Of a stretch of DNA of 64,000 nucleotides, positions 16,887-26,540 are shown piece by piece. Within the stretch, counting starts at the first letter, position 1; each line of letters begins with the position of its first letter. Source of the stretch: Clostridiaceae bacterium (GTDB lineage: Bacteria; Bacillota; Clostridia; Oscillospirales; Acutalibacteraceae). The DNA lies in contig CAJGCA010000001.1 of NCBI GenBank assembly GCA_904501705.1, positions 1 through 64,000 on the forward strand, written 5' to 3'. Under the pieces are notes generated by a model that saw only the letters and a list, made by a program, of their open reading frames with translations, was not told the origin of the DNA and searched no databases. Both the position numbers and the translations under genes were made by a program.

Positions 16887-16917
16887 CAAAAAGCGGAAGA
16901 CAGTCCGTCTTCCGCTT
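16887..16917 (-). terminator. Hairpin terminator between mreB and mreC
   Basis: On the minus strand AAGCGGAAGAC pairs with GTCTTCCGCTT around GGACT and runs into TTTTT. It lies in the 65-base gap after mreB and before mreC, so it should reduce, not abolish, transcription of mreCD-mrdA. Confidence 0.8.
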
Positions 16918-16923
16918 GGCGCA

Positions 16924-17934
16924 TTAGATTCGGCGATTGGCGCGGAAATTGCTGACCATACCGATGTCAAGGCACTTACCCGTGCCGATTGCTACGCAAT
17001 CAAGCGGGTTCTCCGCAACGTGCACCGGCATACCGGTCTCACGGTTGATGAGCATATCCAGACCACGCAGCAGAGCACCGCCACCGGTCAGCATAATACC
17101 GTTCGTGATAATATCCGCGCTCAACTCGGGCGGCGTGCGCTCCAGTGTGGACTTGATCGCATCGACAATCGCACCGACGGGATCGGCCAGCGCCTCACGC
17201 ACCTCTTCGGCGGAAATCACGATATTCTTCGGCAGACCGTCAACGAGGTTACGACCCTTAACGTCCATCGAGGACTCATTCTCATACGGGAAGGCGGAAC
17301 CGAGGGTGATTTTCAGTTCTTCCGCTGTGCGCTCACCGATGAGCAGGTTATATTTCTTTTTGATGTAGGAGATGATCGCCTCATCGAAATCATCGCCCGC
17401 TACGCGCACCGACTGTGCAGTCACAATGTCGCCCAGCGAGATGACCGCAACCTCAGACGTACCGCCGCCGATATCAACGATCATACAGCCTGCAGCCTCG
17501 GAAACCTCCAGACCGGCGCCGATCGCCGCCGCCATCGGCTCGGTGATCAGCTGCACGTCACGCGCACCCGCGTTACGCGCAGCCTCATCAACCGCACGAC
17601 GCTCTACCTCGGTCACACCCGAGGGAATACACACAATCAAACGGGGACGATGAAACAGCGTGGACTTCAGAGAGCGCTTAATGAAATAGCGCAGCATCGC
17701 GGAAGTCACCTCAAAATCCGCGATAACGCCGTCCTTGAGCGGACGAACAGCCGAAATCGAACCGGGAGTACGACCGATCATCTCCTTTGCTTCAGAGCCG
17801 ACCGCCATCACTTCATCCCTCTTGACATCCACGGCAACAACCGACGGCTCGCGCATCACAATGCCTTTGCCGCGCATAAAAACCAGCGTGTTCGCCGTAC
17901 CGAGGTCAATGCCGATATCTCGATTCAAAAACAT
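16924..17934 (-). CDS. mreB: Rod shape-determining protein MreB
   Basis: A 336-residue bacterial actin. The phosphate 1 motif is [14 protein letters not shown] near the start, phosphate 2 is [18 protein letters not shown], and the adenosine motif is [15 protein letters not shown]. MreB filaments guide side-wall synthesis under the membrane. The C-terminus ends in a basic RANRRI. The start is the ATG 7 bases after AAGGGAAG; a TTG two codons upstream is a weaker option. It heads the mreBCD-mrdA unit and has its own promoter. Confidence 0.96.
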   Translation of the reverse strand: MFLNRDIGIDLGTANTLVFMRGKGIVMREPSVVAVDVKRDEVMAVGSEAKEMIGRTPGSISAVRPLKDGVIADFEVTSAMLRYFIKRSLKSTLFHRPRLIVCIPSGVTEVERRAVDEAARNAGARDVQLITEPMAAAIGAGLEVSEAAGCMIVDIGGGTSEVAVISLGDIVTAQSVRVAGDDFDEAIISYIKKKYNLLIGERTAEELKITLGSAFPYENESSMDVKGRNLVDGLPKNIVISAEEVREALADPVGAIVDAIKSTLERTPPELSADIITNGIMLTGGGALLRGLDMLINRETGMPVHVAENPLDCVAIGTGKCLDIGMVSNFRANRRI

Positions 17935-17990
17935 AATCAATCTTCCCTTCCGAAAATTTATCCTTATGGTAATTTCTCATTCATTACATT

Positions 17991-18019
17991 ATTATAACCT
18001 GTTTACCGCAAAATCTCAA
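17991..18019 (-). promoter_or_regulatory. SigmaA-type promoter of the mre operon
   Basis: On the minus strand TTGAGA (18014-18019) and perfect TATAAT (17991-17996) are 17 bases apart, about 57 bases before the mreB start. Confidence 0.75.
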
Positions 18020-18070
18020 CAACAATTTGAAAAATTTTACAAAAAAGTGGGGTTTTTACGTACAGGGGAA

Positions 18071-18652
18071 TTATTCGCCGCGAAAATCATGCAAAAAGCG
18101 TAATAATCGCCCCGCTGGAAGGCCCATCACCGTGTAAAAATCGCCGCAGATCCCTTCGATAAAGCGCATTCCATAGCCTTGGATTCCGTAAGCACCCGCT
18201 TTATCCATCGGCTCGCCTGTTGCGACGTATTCTTCGGCTTCTTCGCGGGTCATCGGGAAGAATTTCACCGCCGCAATGTCTGTAAAGCCATCTTCCTTTA
18301 CAATTTCTTTTGCGTCATTTGTAGCAATCAACCACACGCCTGTCATCACCTGATGTTCCTTCCCCTGTAGGCTCATCAGCATTTCGACAGCGTGTTCTTT
18401 CGATTTTGGCTTGCCAAGCATTTTGCCGTCCAGAACAACCATCGTATCCGCGCCGAGGATGATACGATCGGCAAATTGCTCTGCTACCTGCGACGCCTTA
18501 CTGCGCGCAAGCGCGCGGACAAGTTCTTCTGGTGGAAGATGTTCGGGAGCACATTCGTCCGCCGCGGGACATACATCGAACGGAACGCCGCCGAGCGTAA
18601 GGATCTCCCGACGGCGAGGCGAGGCTGATGCTAATATGATCTTATCCTTCAT
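18071..18652 (-). CDS. maf: Maf-family nucleotide pyrophosphatase
   Basis: A 193-residue Maf protein that hydrolyses dTTP, UTP or related, often modified, nucleotides to monophosphates. ASASPRRREIL (about 7-17) is the signature; GADTMVVLDGKMLGKPKS and the late GAYGIQGYG follow. Maf proteins affect septum formation in Bacillus and are often near mre genes, as here. The ATG lies 9 bases after GGTGGAGG and overlaps the end of dusB by 11 bases, so the two are translationally coupled; a longer ORF that extends into dusB is rejected. Confidence 0.93.
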   Translation of the reverse strand: MKDKIILASASPRRREILTLGGVPFDVCPAADECAPEHLPPEELVRALARSKASQVAEQFADRIILGADTMVVLDGKMLGKPKSKEHAVEMLMSLQGKEHQVMTGVWLIATNDAKEIVKEDGFTDIAAVKFFPMTREEAEEYVATGEPMDKAGAYGIQGYGMRFIEGICGDFYTVMGLPAGRLLRFLHDFRGE

Positions 18653-19625
18653 TGCCGTTGTCCTCCACCATCTGAATAACGCGACAACAAAATGCCGCCA
18701 GATCATCCAAATTGTTAATCTGTCCGGCCTCACGACGCATCGCCGCCGCGCCACGCAGACCGCTCATATACCACGAAGCGTGCTTGCGCGCCTCAAGCAG
18801 CGCTATGCGCTCGCCTTTATATTCTGCAGCGAGCCTTACCTGCCGCATCAGATCGGTCATGCGCTTAGCAATCGTTGGTGGAGGAAGGATACGGTCATGC
18901 GTCAGATACGCCTCGATTTGCGCAAACACCCACGGCGCGCCAAGCGCTCCTCTGCCGACCATCACCATATCGCAGCCCGTCTGCTCCAGCATTGCCGCTG
19001 CTGATTTCGCGTCAACAACATCGCCGTTGCCGATGACAGGCACTTTAACAGCCGCCTTCACCTGTCGAATAATATCCCAGTCAACGGGAGGCGCATACAT
19101 CTGATCCCGGGTGCGTCCATGAACGGCGATTGCATCCGCACCGCCTGCTTCACAAGCGCGTGCGACCTCGACGGCGTTGACCGCGTCCTTAGAATAGCCC
19201 TTACGGATCTTTACCGTGACGGGTACGTCAACTGCACCTTTTACCGCCTGTACCAGTCGTCGACAAAGCTCAGGGTCGCGCATCAGTGCACTGCCACAGT
19301 GGTTACCGACAATCTTTGGCGCAGGACACCCCATATTGATATCGATCCAATCGGGCTTATATTCCAGCGACATCACCGCGGCTTTTGCAAGGATTTCGGG
19401 ATCGTCACCAAAAAGCTGCACCGCCGCGGGACGGATATCCTCGTCCAACTCCAGAAGCTCCGCACTCTTGCGATCGCCGTAGGTTAGCCCTTTACCGCTA
19501 ACCATCTCGCCGACAACGAACGCAGCGCCGTAATCCATACACATCCGACGAAACGCCCGATCCGCGACCCCGGCCATCGGCGCGAGCGCGGCGTGCCCCG
19601 TAATTTCTACATTTCCGATAAACAA
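18642..19625 (-). CDS. dusB: tRNA-dihydrouridine synthase (DusB type)
   Basis: A 327-residue flavoprotein that reduces uridine to dihydrouridine in tRNA. LAPMAGVADRAFRRMC is the family start signature; INMGCPAPKIVGNHCGSALM holds the catalytic Cys loop; VKIRKGY, AVHGRTRDQMY and the phosphate-binding MVGRGALGAPW follow. The only in-frame start at the right place is TTG at 19625, about 11 bases after AAGGA; the nearby ATG is in another frame. It lies upstream of and overlaps maf. Confidence 0.93.
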   Translation of the reverse strand: MFIGNVEITGHAALAPMAGVADRAFRRMCMDYGAAFVVGEMVSGKGLTYGDRKSAELLELDEDIRPAAVQLFGDDPEILAKAAVMSLEYKPDWIDINMGCPAPKIVGNHCGSALMRDPELCRRLVQAVKGAVDVPVTVKIRKGYSKDAVNAVEVARACEAGGADAIAVHGRTRDQMYAPPVDWDIIRQVKAAVKVPVIGNGDVVDAKSAAAMLEQTGCDMVMVGRGALGAPWVFAQIEAYLTHDRILPPPTIAKRMTDLMRQVRLAAEYKGERIALLEARKHASWYMSGLRGAAAMRREAGQINNLDDLAAFCCRVIQMVEDNGNEG

Positions 19626-19699
19626 AACGTCATCCGTCCTTCAAATAATCTGCTACAAGTATACACGATTATTTCCGATTTGAACAGCCCTTTTTGACA

Positions 19700-19731
19700 A
19701 AAAACATCCCTTCCGCCGAGACGGAAGGGAT
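19700..19731 (-). terminator. Terminator of the PFOR gene
   Basis: On the minus strand ATCCCTTCCG pairs with CGGAAGGGAT around TCTCGG, followed by GTTTTTTG, 20 bases after the PFOR stop codon. Confidence 0.88.
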
Positions 19732-19751
19732 ATTTTAATCAGTTAGACCTA

Positions 19752-22700
19752 TCAGACATTCTGCGCGTACAGTTCGCCCAGACGCACCAAATGCTCGTAA
19801 CGAGCCTTGGCGGCCTCCTCGGCCTTATCGAACAGCGCGTCGGCGCGATCCGGGAAGGAACGAGTCAGCGAAGAATAACGAGCTTCGTTCATGATAAAGT
19901 CGCGATAACTGGTCGTGGGCTCCTTGCTATCCATAGTGAAGGGGTTCTTACCCTCCGCCTTAGCAGCGGGGTTGAAGCGGAACATATTCCAGTAGCCGCA
20001 ATCCACGGCCTTCTTCATCTCGGCCTGGCAGTTGACCATACCACCCTTGATGGAGTGCATCTCGCAGGGAGAGTAGCCGATGATCAGCGACGGACCCGGA
20101 TAGGCCTCGGCCTCGGCAATCGCCTTGATGGTCTGGTTCATATCAGCGCCCATAGCGATCTGCGCGACGTAGATGTAGCCGTAGCTCATCGCGATCTCAG
20201 CGAGACTCTTCTTGGCAATCGCCTTACCGGCAGCGGCGAACTGCGCCACTTGACCGATGTTGGACGCCTTGGAGGCCTGACCGCCGGTGTTAGAGTACAC
20301 CTCGGTATCGAAGACCATCACGTTGACATCCTCACCAGAAGCCAGCACGTGGTCCAGACCACCGAAGCCGATGTCGTACGCCCAGCCGTCGCCGCCGAAG
20401 ATCCACACGGACTTCTTGGACAGGAATTCCTTATCAGCAAGGATCGCAGGAGCGGTCGGGCAGCCGGCAGTAGCGGCCTTCTCCAGCTCAACGATCAGCG
20501 CGTTGGTCGCAGCGGTGTTCTTCGCACCGTCTTCAGCGGTGTTCAGATACTCCTCAGCAGCCGCCTTAAACTCAGCAGACGCCTTGTCGGAAGCAGCCAT
20601 CTCCTTGACCTGCTCGATCAGACGAGCGCGGACGGCCTTCTGGCCGAGGTACATACCGAAGCCGTGCTCAGCGTTGTCCTCGAAGAGGGAGTTCGCCCAA
20701 GCAGGGCCGAAGCCCTTCGCATCGGTGGTGTACGGAGAGGTAGCAGCAGGGCCACCCCAAATGGAGGAGCAACCGGTAGCGTTGGAGATATACATACGAT
20801 CGCCGAACAGCTGAGTGATTAGACGAGCATAAGCGGTCTCAGCACAACCTGCGCAGGAGCCGGAGAACTCAAGCAGCGGCTTTTTGAACTGGCTGGCGAT
20901 CACGGTGTTGCCGCAAACCTCGGGCTTCTCGGAAACCTTCTCAACGCAGTAGTCGAAGACTTCCTGCTGAGCGGCCTGGCTATCCTGAGCGACCATCGTC
21001 AGAGAGTTGGTCGGGCAGACACCGACGCAGACGCCACAACCCATACAATCCAGCGGAGAAACCGCGAGAGTGTAGGTGTAGTTGGTCTTCACGACGGGCT
21101 TAGCATGCTTCTTCATCGCCTCGGGAGCCGCCGCAACTTCCTCATCGCTCATCGCGAAGGGACGAATGGTGGCATGGGGGCAAACGAAGGAGCAACGGTT
21201 ACACTTAACACAGGTGTCGGGATTCCACTCGGGAACCATCACGGCAACGCCGCGCTTCTCATAAGCGGAAGCACCCTGCTCGAAGGTACCGTCAGCGTGG
21301 TCGATGAAAGCGGAAACAGGCAGACTGTCGCCGTCCATCTTGCCAACGGGCTTCATGATGTTATCAACCATCTTAACCAGCTTAGCAGGACCATTCTCAG
21401 ACTCAACAACAACGTTGTCCTCAGCGGTCGCCCAAGCGGCAGGCACATCGATCTTCACGAACGCGGTAGCGCCGGCATCGATCGCCTTGTGATTCATCTC
21501 AACGATATCCATACCCTTCTTAGAGTAGGACTTGGTGGCAGCATCCTTCATATACTGGATGGCCTCGGCCTGCGGCATAACGTTCGCCAGCGTGAAGAAC
21601 GCAGACTGCAGGATGGTGTTGGTACGCTTGCCCATACCGATCTCAATCGCCAGGTCGATGGCGTTGATGGTGTAGAGCTGGATGTTGTTCTTCGCGATGT
21701 AGCGCTTCGCCTCAGCAGGCATGTGCTTGTCGAGTTCCTCGGCGCTCCACTGGCAGTTGATCATAAAGACACCGCCGGGCTTAACATCATTGACCATCTT
21801 GTAGCCCTTGAGAACATAGGACGGGTTGTGGCAAGCCACGAAGTCCGCCTTGTTGACGTAGTAGGGGCTCTTGATCGGCTTATCGCCAAAGCGCAGGTGG
21901 CTGATGGTGATACCGCCGGTCTTCTTGGAGTCGTACTGGAAGTACGCCTGCACATACTTATCGGTGTGGTCGCCGATGATCTTGATGGAGTTCTTGTTCG
22001 CGCCGACGGTACCGTCGCCGCCCAGACCCCAGAACTTGCACTCGATGGTGCCTTCAGCAGCGGTGTTGGGCGCTTCCTTCTCCTCGAGGGAGAGGCCGGT
22101 TACGTCGTCCACGATACCGATGGTGAACTGCGCCTTGGGCGCGTCCTTAGCCAACTCGTCGTACACAGCGAACACGCTGGAAGGAGGCGTATCCTTGGAA
22201 CCCAGACCATAGCGGCCGCCAATGATACGGATGTCGCCACGGCCCTGCGTCGCCAGAGCGGTAACAACGTCCAGATACATGGGCTCGCCCAGAGCACCGG
22301 GCTCCTTGGTGCGATCGAGAACCGCAATCTTCTTAACCGTCGCAGGGATAGCCGCAGACAGTCTGTCCGCACAGAAGGGACGATACAGACGGCACTTCAC
22401 CAGACCGACCTTCTCACCCTTGGCGACCATATAGTCGATAACCTCTTCGATCACGTCGCAGATGGAGCCCATCGCAATGATGACGCGCTCAGCATCGGGA
22501 GCACCGTAGTAGTTGAAGAGCTGATAGTCAGTACCCAGCTTCTCGTTGACCTTGCCCATATACTCCTCAACGATCGCAGGGATCGCATCATAGTACTTGT
22601 TGCAGGCCTCACGATGCTGGAAGAAGATGTCGCCGTTCTCGTGAGAACCGCGCATCACGGGACGCTCGGGGTTGAGCGCGCGCTTGCGGAACTCAGCGAC

Positions 22701-23297
22701 AGCGTCCATATCGCACATTTCCTTAAGGTCTTCATAATCCCAGACCTGGATCTTCTGGATCTCGTGAGAGGTGCGGAAACCATCAAAGAAGTTGATGAAA
22801 GGCACGCGGCCCTTGATGGTCGCCAAGTGCGCAACAGCACCCAGGTCCATAACCTCCTGCGTGTTGGTCTCGGCCAGCATCGCAAAACCGGTCTGACGGC
22901 AAGCCAAAACGTCGGAGTGATCGCCGAAGATGTTCAGCGCGTGAGAAGCCACCGTACGGGCAGACACGTGGAACACGCAGGGCAGCAGCTCACCCGCGAT
23001 CTTGTACATATTGGGGATCATCAGCAACAGACCCTGAGACGCCGTGTAAGTGGTGGTCAGCGCACCAGCGTTCAGAGAGCCGTGCACGGTACCGGCGGCA
23101 CCCGCCTCAGACTCCATCTCGGACACCTTAACGGTCGTACCGAAGATGTTCTTCAGACCGGCGGCAGCCCACTGGTCCACATAGTCGGCCATGGGGCTGG
23201 AAGGGGTGATCGGATAGATGCCCGCAACCTCGGTAAACGCATAGGACACGTGAGCCGCAGCGTTGTTACCGTCCATGGTCTTAAACTTTCTTGCCAT
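19752..23297 (-). CDS. nifJ: Pyruvate:ferredoxin (flavodoxin) oxidoreductase
   Basis: A 1181-residue single-chain PFOR that oxidises pyruvate with CoA to acetyl-CoA and CO2, reducing ferredoxin; it is central to anaerobic fermentation. Domain order is pyruvate-binding domain I (EVAGIYPITPSSPMADYVDQ), domain II, the gamma domain (FWGLGGDGTVGANK), a di-cluster ferredoxin domain with CVKCNRCSFVCP (about 696-707) and CMGCGVCVGVCP (about 750-762), and the thiamine pyrophosphate domain (GGDGWAYDIGFGG...TEVYSNTGGQ). The length is normal for the fused clostridial enzyme. AAGGAGG lies 8 bases before the ATG. It is monocistronic, with its own promoter and terminator, and is probably highly expressed. 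Confidence 0.97.
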   Translation of the reverse strand: MARKFKTMDGNNAAAHVSYAFTEVAGIYPITPSSPMADYVDQWAAAGLKNIFGTTVKVSEMESEAGAAGTVHGSLNAGALTTTYTASQGLLLMIPNMYKIAGELLPCVFHVSARTVASHALNIFGDHSDVLACRQTGFAMLAETNTQEVMDLGAVAHLATIKGRVPFINFFDGFRTSHEIQKIQVWDYEDLKEMCDMDAVAEFRKRALNPERPVMRGSHENGDIFFQHREACNKYYDAIPAIVEEYMGKVNEKLGTDYQLFNYYGAPDAERVIIAMGSICDVIEEVIDYMVAKGEKVGLVKCRLYRPFCADRLSAAIPATVKKIAVLDRTKEPGALGEPMYLDVVTALATQGRGDIRIIGGRYGLGSKDTPPSSVFAVYDELAKDAPKAQFTIGIVDDVTGLSLEEKEAPNTAAEGTIECKFWGLGGDGTVGANKNSIKIIGDHTDKYVQAYFQYDSKKTGGITISHLRFGDKPIKSPYYVNKADFVACHNPSYVLKGYKMVNDVKPGGVFMINCQWSAEELDKHMPAEAKRYIAKNNIQLYTINAIDLAIEIGMGKRTNTILQSAFFTLANVMPQAEAIQYMKDAATKSYSKKGMDIVEMNHKAIDAGATAFVKIDVPAAWATAEDNVVVESENGPAKLVKMVDNIMKPVGKMDGDSLPVSAFIDHADGTFEQGASAYEKRGVAVMVPEWNPDTCVKCNRCSFVCPHATIRPFAMSDEEVAAAPEAMKKHAKPVVKTNYTYTLAVSPLDCMGCGVCVGVCPTNSLTMVAQDSQAAQQEVFDYCVEKVSEKPEVCGNTVIASQFKKPLLEFSGSCAGCAETAYARLITQLFGDRMYISNATGCSSIWGGPAATSPYTTDAKGFGPAWANSLFEDNAEHGFGMYLGQKAVRARLIEQVKEMAASDKASAEFKAAAEEYLNTAEDGAKNTAATNALIVELEKAATAGCPTAPAILADKEFLSKKSVWIFGGDGWAYDIGFGGLDHVLASGEDVNVMVFDTEVYSNTGGQASKASNIGQVAQFAAAGKAIAKKSLAEIAMSYGYIYVAQIAMGADMNQTIKAIAEAEAYPGPSLIIGYSPCEMHSIKGGMVNCQAEMKKAVDCGYWNMFRFNPAAKAEGKNPFTMDSKEPTTSYRDFIMNEARYSSLTRSFPDRADALFDKAEEAAKARYEHLVRLGELYAQNV

Positions 23298-23372
23298 AGA
23301 TATGTCCTCCTTTTGGGAATATAATATTGGTCTTTATGCACGGGATCACAAAACCCCGACACACCACCATAT

Positions 23373-23401
23373 ATATTAACACACTTGATTTATATTGTAA
23401 A
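23373..23401 (-). promoter_or_regulatory. Candidate promoter of the PFOR gene
   Basis: On the minus strand TTTACA (23396-23401) and TAATAT (23373-23378) are 17 bases apart, leaving a leader of about 70 bases before the start codon. Confidence 0.5.
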
Positions 23402-23438
23402 GGGCAAAATCGCGAAATTTTTAACAAAAAACCGATTT

Positions 23439-24098
23439 TCAGGGTAACAACTGCTCGATAACGGATAATAATTCGGCAAGGTCGGCTGCAATGGCCGTCG
23501 CACCCGCTGTTTCCAGTTCCTCGTGTGACCCATAGCCGTACAACACGCCGATGGAAGGAAGACTGTTTTGCCGCGCGCCCTCAATGTCGTATTTGCGGTC
23601 GCCGATCATAACGGCATTTTTAGCACAAATTTCGGGATAGCGTTCACGCAGATAAGCGATCACCGACGCCTTTGTTGGGCGACTCTCGTCCAGCGTGTTT
23701 CCTGCTACAAAGGCAAAGTATTTATCCAAGGAAAAATGTTGCAGAATTTGTATGGTAAATTCCTCCGGCTTCGAGGTGGCAATCAGCAAGGTGTAGCCTT
23801 TTCTCTGCAAGCTTTCAAGCAACGCTGCTATGCCGTCGTACGGGACGTTTTCGAACATTCCCCTATCCCCAAAATACGTCCGGTAGTGCGCCAGAGCCTC
23901 CTCTGCCTGAGCGGGCGACAACCCGTGATAACGCATAAAGGAATCCGTCAACGGCGGACCGATATACGGATACAATTCCCGCCGCTCCTTGATGGTAATG
24001 CCGAACTTATCCAGCGCATACATAACGGAGTTGGTGATCCCCTCGCCGGGATCGGTTAAGGTTCCGTCAAGATCAAACAACAGATACTTTTGTTGCAT
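23439..24098 (-). CDS. HAD-family hydrolase, phosphoglycolate phosphatase-like
   Basis: A 219-residue HAD phosphatase. Motif I is LFDLDGTLTDPGEG (nucleophile Asp near residue 9), motif II ATSKP, and motif IV IGDRKYDIEGARQN. A four-helix cap lies at about 15-85. The fold and spacing match the Gph/PgmB-like subfamily IA; substrates may be phosphoglycolate, a pyrophosphate or a 5'-nucleotide and cannot be decided here. AAGGGG lies 9 bases before the ATG. It stands alone between the PFOR promoter and a divergent gene. Confidence 0.82.
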   Translation of the reverse strand: MQQKYLLFDLDGTLTDPGEGITNSVMYALDKFGITIKERRELYPYIGPPLTDSFMRYHGLSPAQAEEALAHYRTYFGDRGMFENVPYDGIAALLESLQRKGYTLLIATSKPEEFTIQILQHFSLDKYFAFVAGNTLDESRPTKASVIAYLRERYPEICAKNAVMIGDRKYDIEGARQNSLPSIGVLYGYGSHEELETAGATAIAADLAELLSVIEQLLP

Positions 24099-24165
24099 CG
24101 GTTCACGCCCCTTCCTTCCGATATCATACCATATTCTCCGGCGTGGTGCAACGATGAAATCATTC

Positions 24166-24194
24166 TTGCATAATCCTTAGGAATATGGTATAAT
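24166..24194 (+). promoter_or_regulatory. SigmaA-type promoter of the SPFH-MFS-GDPD group
   Basis: TTGCAT (24166-24171), 17-base spacer, perfect TATAAT (24189-24194), 40 bases before the stomatin-like start codon. Confidence 0.75.
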
Positions 24195-24234
24195 TTATTT
24201 GTATGTAATTGTGCGTACGAAAGGAGATTTTATT

Positions 24235-25185
24235 ATGGAATACGTCATCAGCATTATCGTTCTCATTCTCATCGTCCTTCTCTGCAACCTTCGCGTTGTA
24301 CCGCAGGCGCACGAGTATGTCACCGAGTTCCTCGGAAAATACCGCTGCACCTGGGGCGCCGGTCTGCACCTGAAGGTCCCCTTCTTCGAGCGTGTCGCAA
24401 AAAAGATCACGCTAAAAGAGCAGGTGCTCGACTCCCCTCCCCAGCCTGTGATCACGAAGGATAACGTCACGATGCAGATCGACACGGTCGTGTATTACCG
24501 TATTTTTGATGCCAAGCTGTACACCTATGGTGTTGTCAACCCGATCAACGCTCTCGCCAACCTCACCGCGACGACCCTGCGTAACCTCGTCGGCGAACTG
24601 GAGCTTGACGGCACCCTCACTTCCCGTGACACCATCAACGGCAAAATGACTGCCATCCTCGACGATGCCACCGATCAGTGGGGCATCAAGGTCGGGCGCG
24701 TGGAACTCAAGAACATCATCCCGCCGAAAGAAATCCAGATGGCGATGGAAAAACAGATGAAGGCTGAGCGCGACCGCCGCGAGACCCTGCTGCAAGCAGA
24801 GGGTCACAAGGCCGCCGCCATCACCCGCGCTGAAGGTGAAAAGCGTGCAGCGATCCTGGCCGCTGAAGGCGAGCGCGACGCCTGTATCGCCCGCGCCGAA
24901 GGCGAAGCGAAAGCCGTTATGCTCGCCCGCCAGGCAGAAGCGGAAGGTATCCGTATGCTGCGCGAGGCCGGCGCGGACGCGGCCGTGCTGGAACTCAAGA
25001 AATATGAAGCCCTCGTCCGTATGGCGGACGGTCGCGCCTCCAAAATCATCGTCCCCACCGACACGGTCAACGCTGTTAAGCGAGACGTGATGTTCAGCGA
25101 AGCCTCCGGTCTCGGTGATTCTACCGCTCCCGATCTGTCCCCCGATCCGGTCGTTAAAAAGCACGATCCCTGTTGCGATGAATAA
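24235..25185 (+). CDS. SPFH/stomatin-like membrane protein
   Basis: A 316-residue protein with one N-terminal membrane segment (about 4-20), an SPFH/Band-7 domain (about 20-190: VPQAHEYVTEFLGKYRCTWG, RVELKNIIPPKEIQMAMEKQ), then a long Ala/Glu/Arg coiled-coil region (about 180-255) and a polar C-terminus ending with CCDE. Stomatins form membrane-microdomain oligomers and often regulate partner proteases or channels. No NfeD-type partner lies next to it. AAAGGAG lies 8 bases before the chosen ATG; a longer frame from 24199 starts inside the leader. A 29-base gap to the MFS gene suggests an operon. Confidence 0.88.
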   Translation: MEYVISIIVLILIVLLCNLRVVPQAHEYVTEFLGKYRCTWGAGLHLKVPFFERVAKKITLKEQVLDSPPQPVITKDNVTMQIDTVVYYRIFDAKLYTYGVVNPINALANLTATTLRNLVGELELDGTLTSRDTINGKMTAILDDATDQWGIKVGRVELKNIIPPKEIQMAMEKQMKAERDRRETLLQAEGHKAAAITRAEGEKRAAILAAEGERDACIARAEGEAKAVMLARQAEAEGIRMLREAGADAAVLELKKYEALVRMADGRASKIIVPTDTVNAVKRDVMFSEASGLGDSTAPDLSPDPVVKKHDPCCDE

Positions 25186-25214
25186 CCCCTACACGCAAAA
25201 GGAGAATTTATAAA

Positions 25215-26537
25215 ATGAAACTGAATTACAAGCGGACATTTCTTGTCGGTCTTGCATTCCTCTCCATCTCAGCGTTCTGGCAGATGTACGATGGTGTCAT
25301 TCCGAAGATTCTGACCGGTACTTTCGGCATCGGCGAAACAATATCGGGCGCCATCATGGCCGCGGACAACGTGCTGGCACTGTTTCTTCTTCCCTTCTTC
25401 GGATCGCTGTCTGATAAGTGCAACACCCGCATCGGTCGTCGTATGCCGTTCGTCCAGTACGGCACCATCGCCGCTGTGCTGCTGATGCTCACTCTGCCAC
25501 TCATTGATAAAAGCTACGCCGCCGCTCCCGCGGAATGGAAGTTAATTGCTTTCATCATCGTTTTGGGTGTCTTGCTTATCACGATGGGCACCTACCGCTC
25601 TCCCGCGGTTGCGCTGATGCCTGACGTGACGCCCAAGCCCCTGCGTAGTAAGGGCAATGCGGTCATCAACCTGATGGGCGCTGCCGGCGGTATTCTGTAC
25701 CTGATCGTTTCCAGCGTGCTGTACTCCAACAAGCGTATCGGCAACGTGGAACACGTCGATTATTTTCTGCTGTTTGCGGTCGTGGCAGGCATTATGGCTG
25801 TCGCCGTGCTGGTGCTGCGACTGACCGTCAACGAACCGAAGCTGGTCGCCGAGGCTAAGCAGTATGACACCGACGAAGCCGAGGTCACCGAAACCACGGC
25901 GAAGGAAAAGCTCGCAAAGCCCGTCGTCAAGAGCCTTGTTTTCCTGCTGATCTCGGTGTTTTTGTGGTTCTTCGGCTACAACGGCATTACAACCTGGTTT
26001 ACCACCTTTGCGGGTCAGGCTTGGGGTATGGCTCTCGGCGATGCCAGCCTTTGCCTGACGATTGCCACGGCCGGTGCGATTGTTTCGTATATCCCGATCG
26101 GGCATCTCTCCGCAAAGATCGGTCGTAAAAAATCCATCCTGCTCGGCACGGCGGTGCTCGCAAGCTGCTTTGCTGCCGCCTATCTGTACACCCTGTACGC
26201 CAACAGCTTTTCGCCTATTCTGTACCTGATTTTTATTCTGGTTGGCTTCTCCTGGGCGGCGATCAGCGTCAACTCCCTGCCGATGGTCGTCGAGATGTGC
26301 CATCTGTCGGACGTCGGCCGTTTCACCGGATACTACTACACCTTCTCGATGGCGGCGCAGACCATCACCCCCATCGCAGCCGGCGCATTGCTTGAAAACG
26401 TGAGCTACAAGGTACTGTTTCTGTATTCCGCGCTGTTCGTTGCCGCGTCCTTTGTTACGATGCTATTCGTACGCCACGGCGACACTGTCGCCCCGACCAA
26501 GAAGTCTCTGCTGGAGAACTTCGATACCGAGGATTGA
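25215..26537 (+). CDS. MFS transporter, GPH/SLC45-like sugar carrier
   Basis: A 440-residue permease with about 12 hydrophobic segments and a hydrophilic central loop near 210-230. FGSLSDKCNTRIGRRMPF (about 61-78) is the loop 2-3 motif of the GPH/SLC45 carrier group, which moves glycosides and other sugars with cations; a related loop GHLSAKIGRKKS occurs in the second half. The substrate is not readable. AAAAGGAG lies 9 bases upstream. It ends 3 bases before a glycerophosphodiesterase gene, so uptake of a glycerol-phosphate-linked compound is a possible but unproved joint role. Confidence 0.82.
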   Translation: MKLNYKRTFLVGLAFLSISAFWQMYDGVIPKILTGTFGIGETISGAIMAADNVLALFLLPFFGSLSDKCNTRIGRRMPFVQYGTIAAVLLMLTLPLIDKSYAAAPAEWKLIAFIIVLGVLLITMGTYRSPAVALMPDVTPKPLRSKGNAVINLMGAAGGILYLIVSSVLYSNKRIGNVEHVDYFLLFAVVAGIMAVAVLVLRLTVNEPKLVAEAKQYDTDEAEVTETTAKEKLAKPVVKSLVFLLISVFLWFFGYNGITTWFTTFAGQAWGMALGDASLCLTIATAGAIVSYIPIGHLSAKIGRKKSILLGTAVLASCFAAAYLYTLYANSFSPILYLIFILVGFSWAAISVNSLPMVVEMCHLSDVGRFTGYYYTFSMAAQTITPIAAGALLENVSYKVLFLYSALFVAASFVTMLFVRHGDTVAPTKKSLLENFDTED

Positions 26538-26540
26538 TCC

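Noticed and set aside
21105..23324. A 739-codon open frame on the plus strand opposite the PFOR gene
   Set aside because: It is the antisense of a strongly supported enzyme gene; open antisense frames are expected in GC-rich, codon-biased genes, and it has no ribosome site or recognisable domain.
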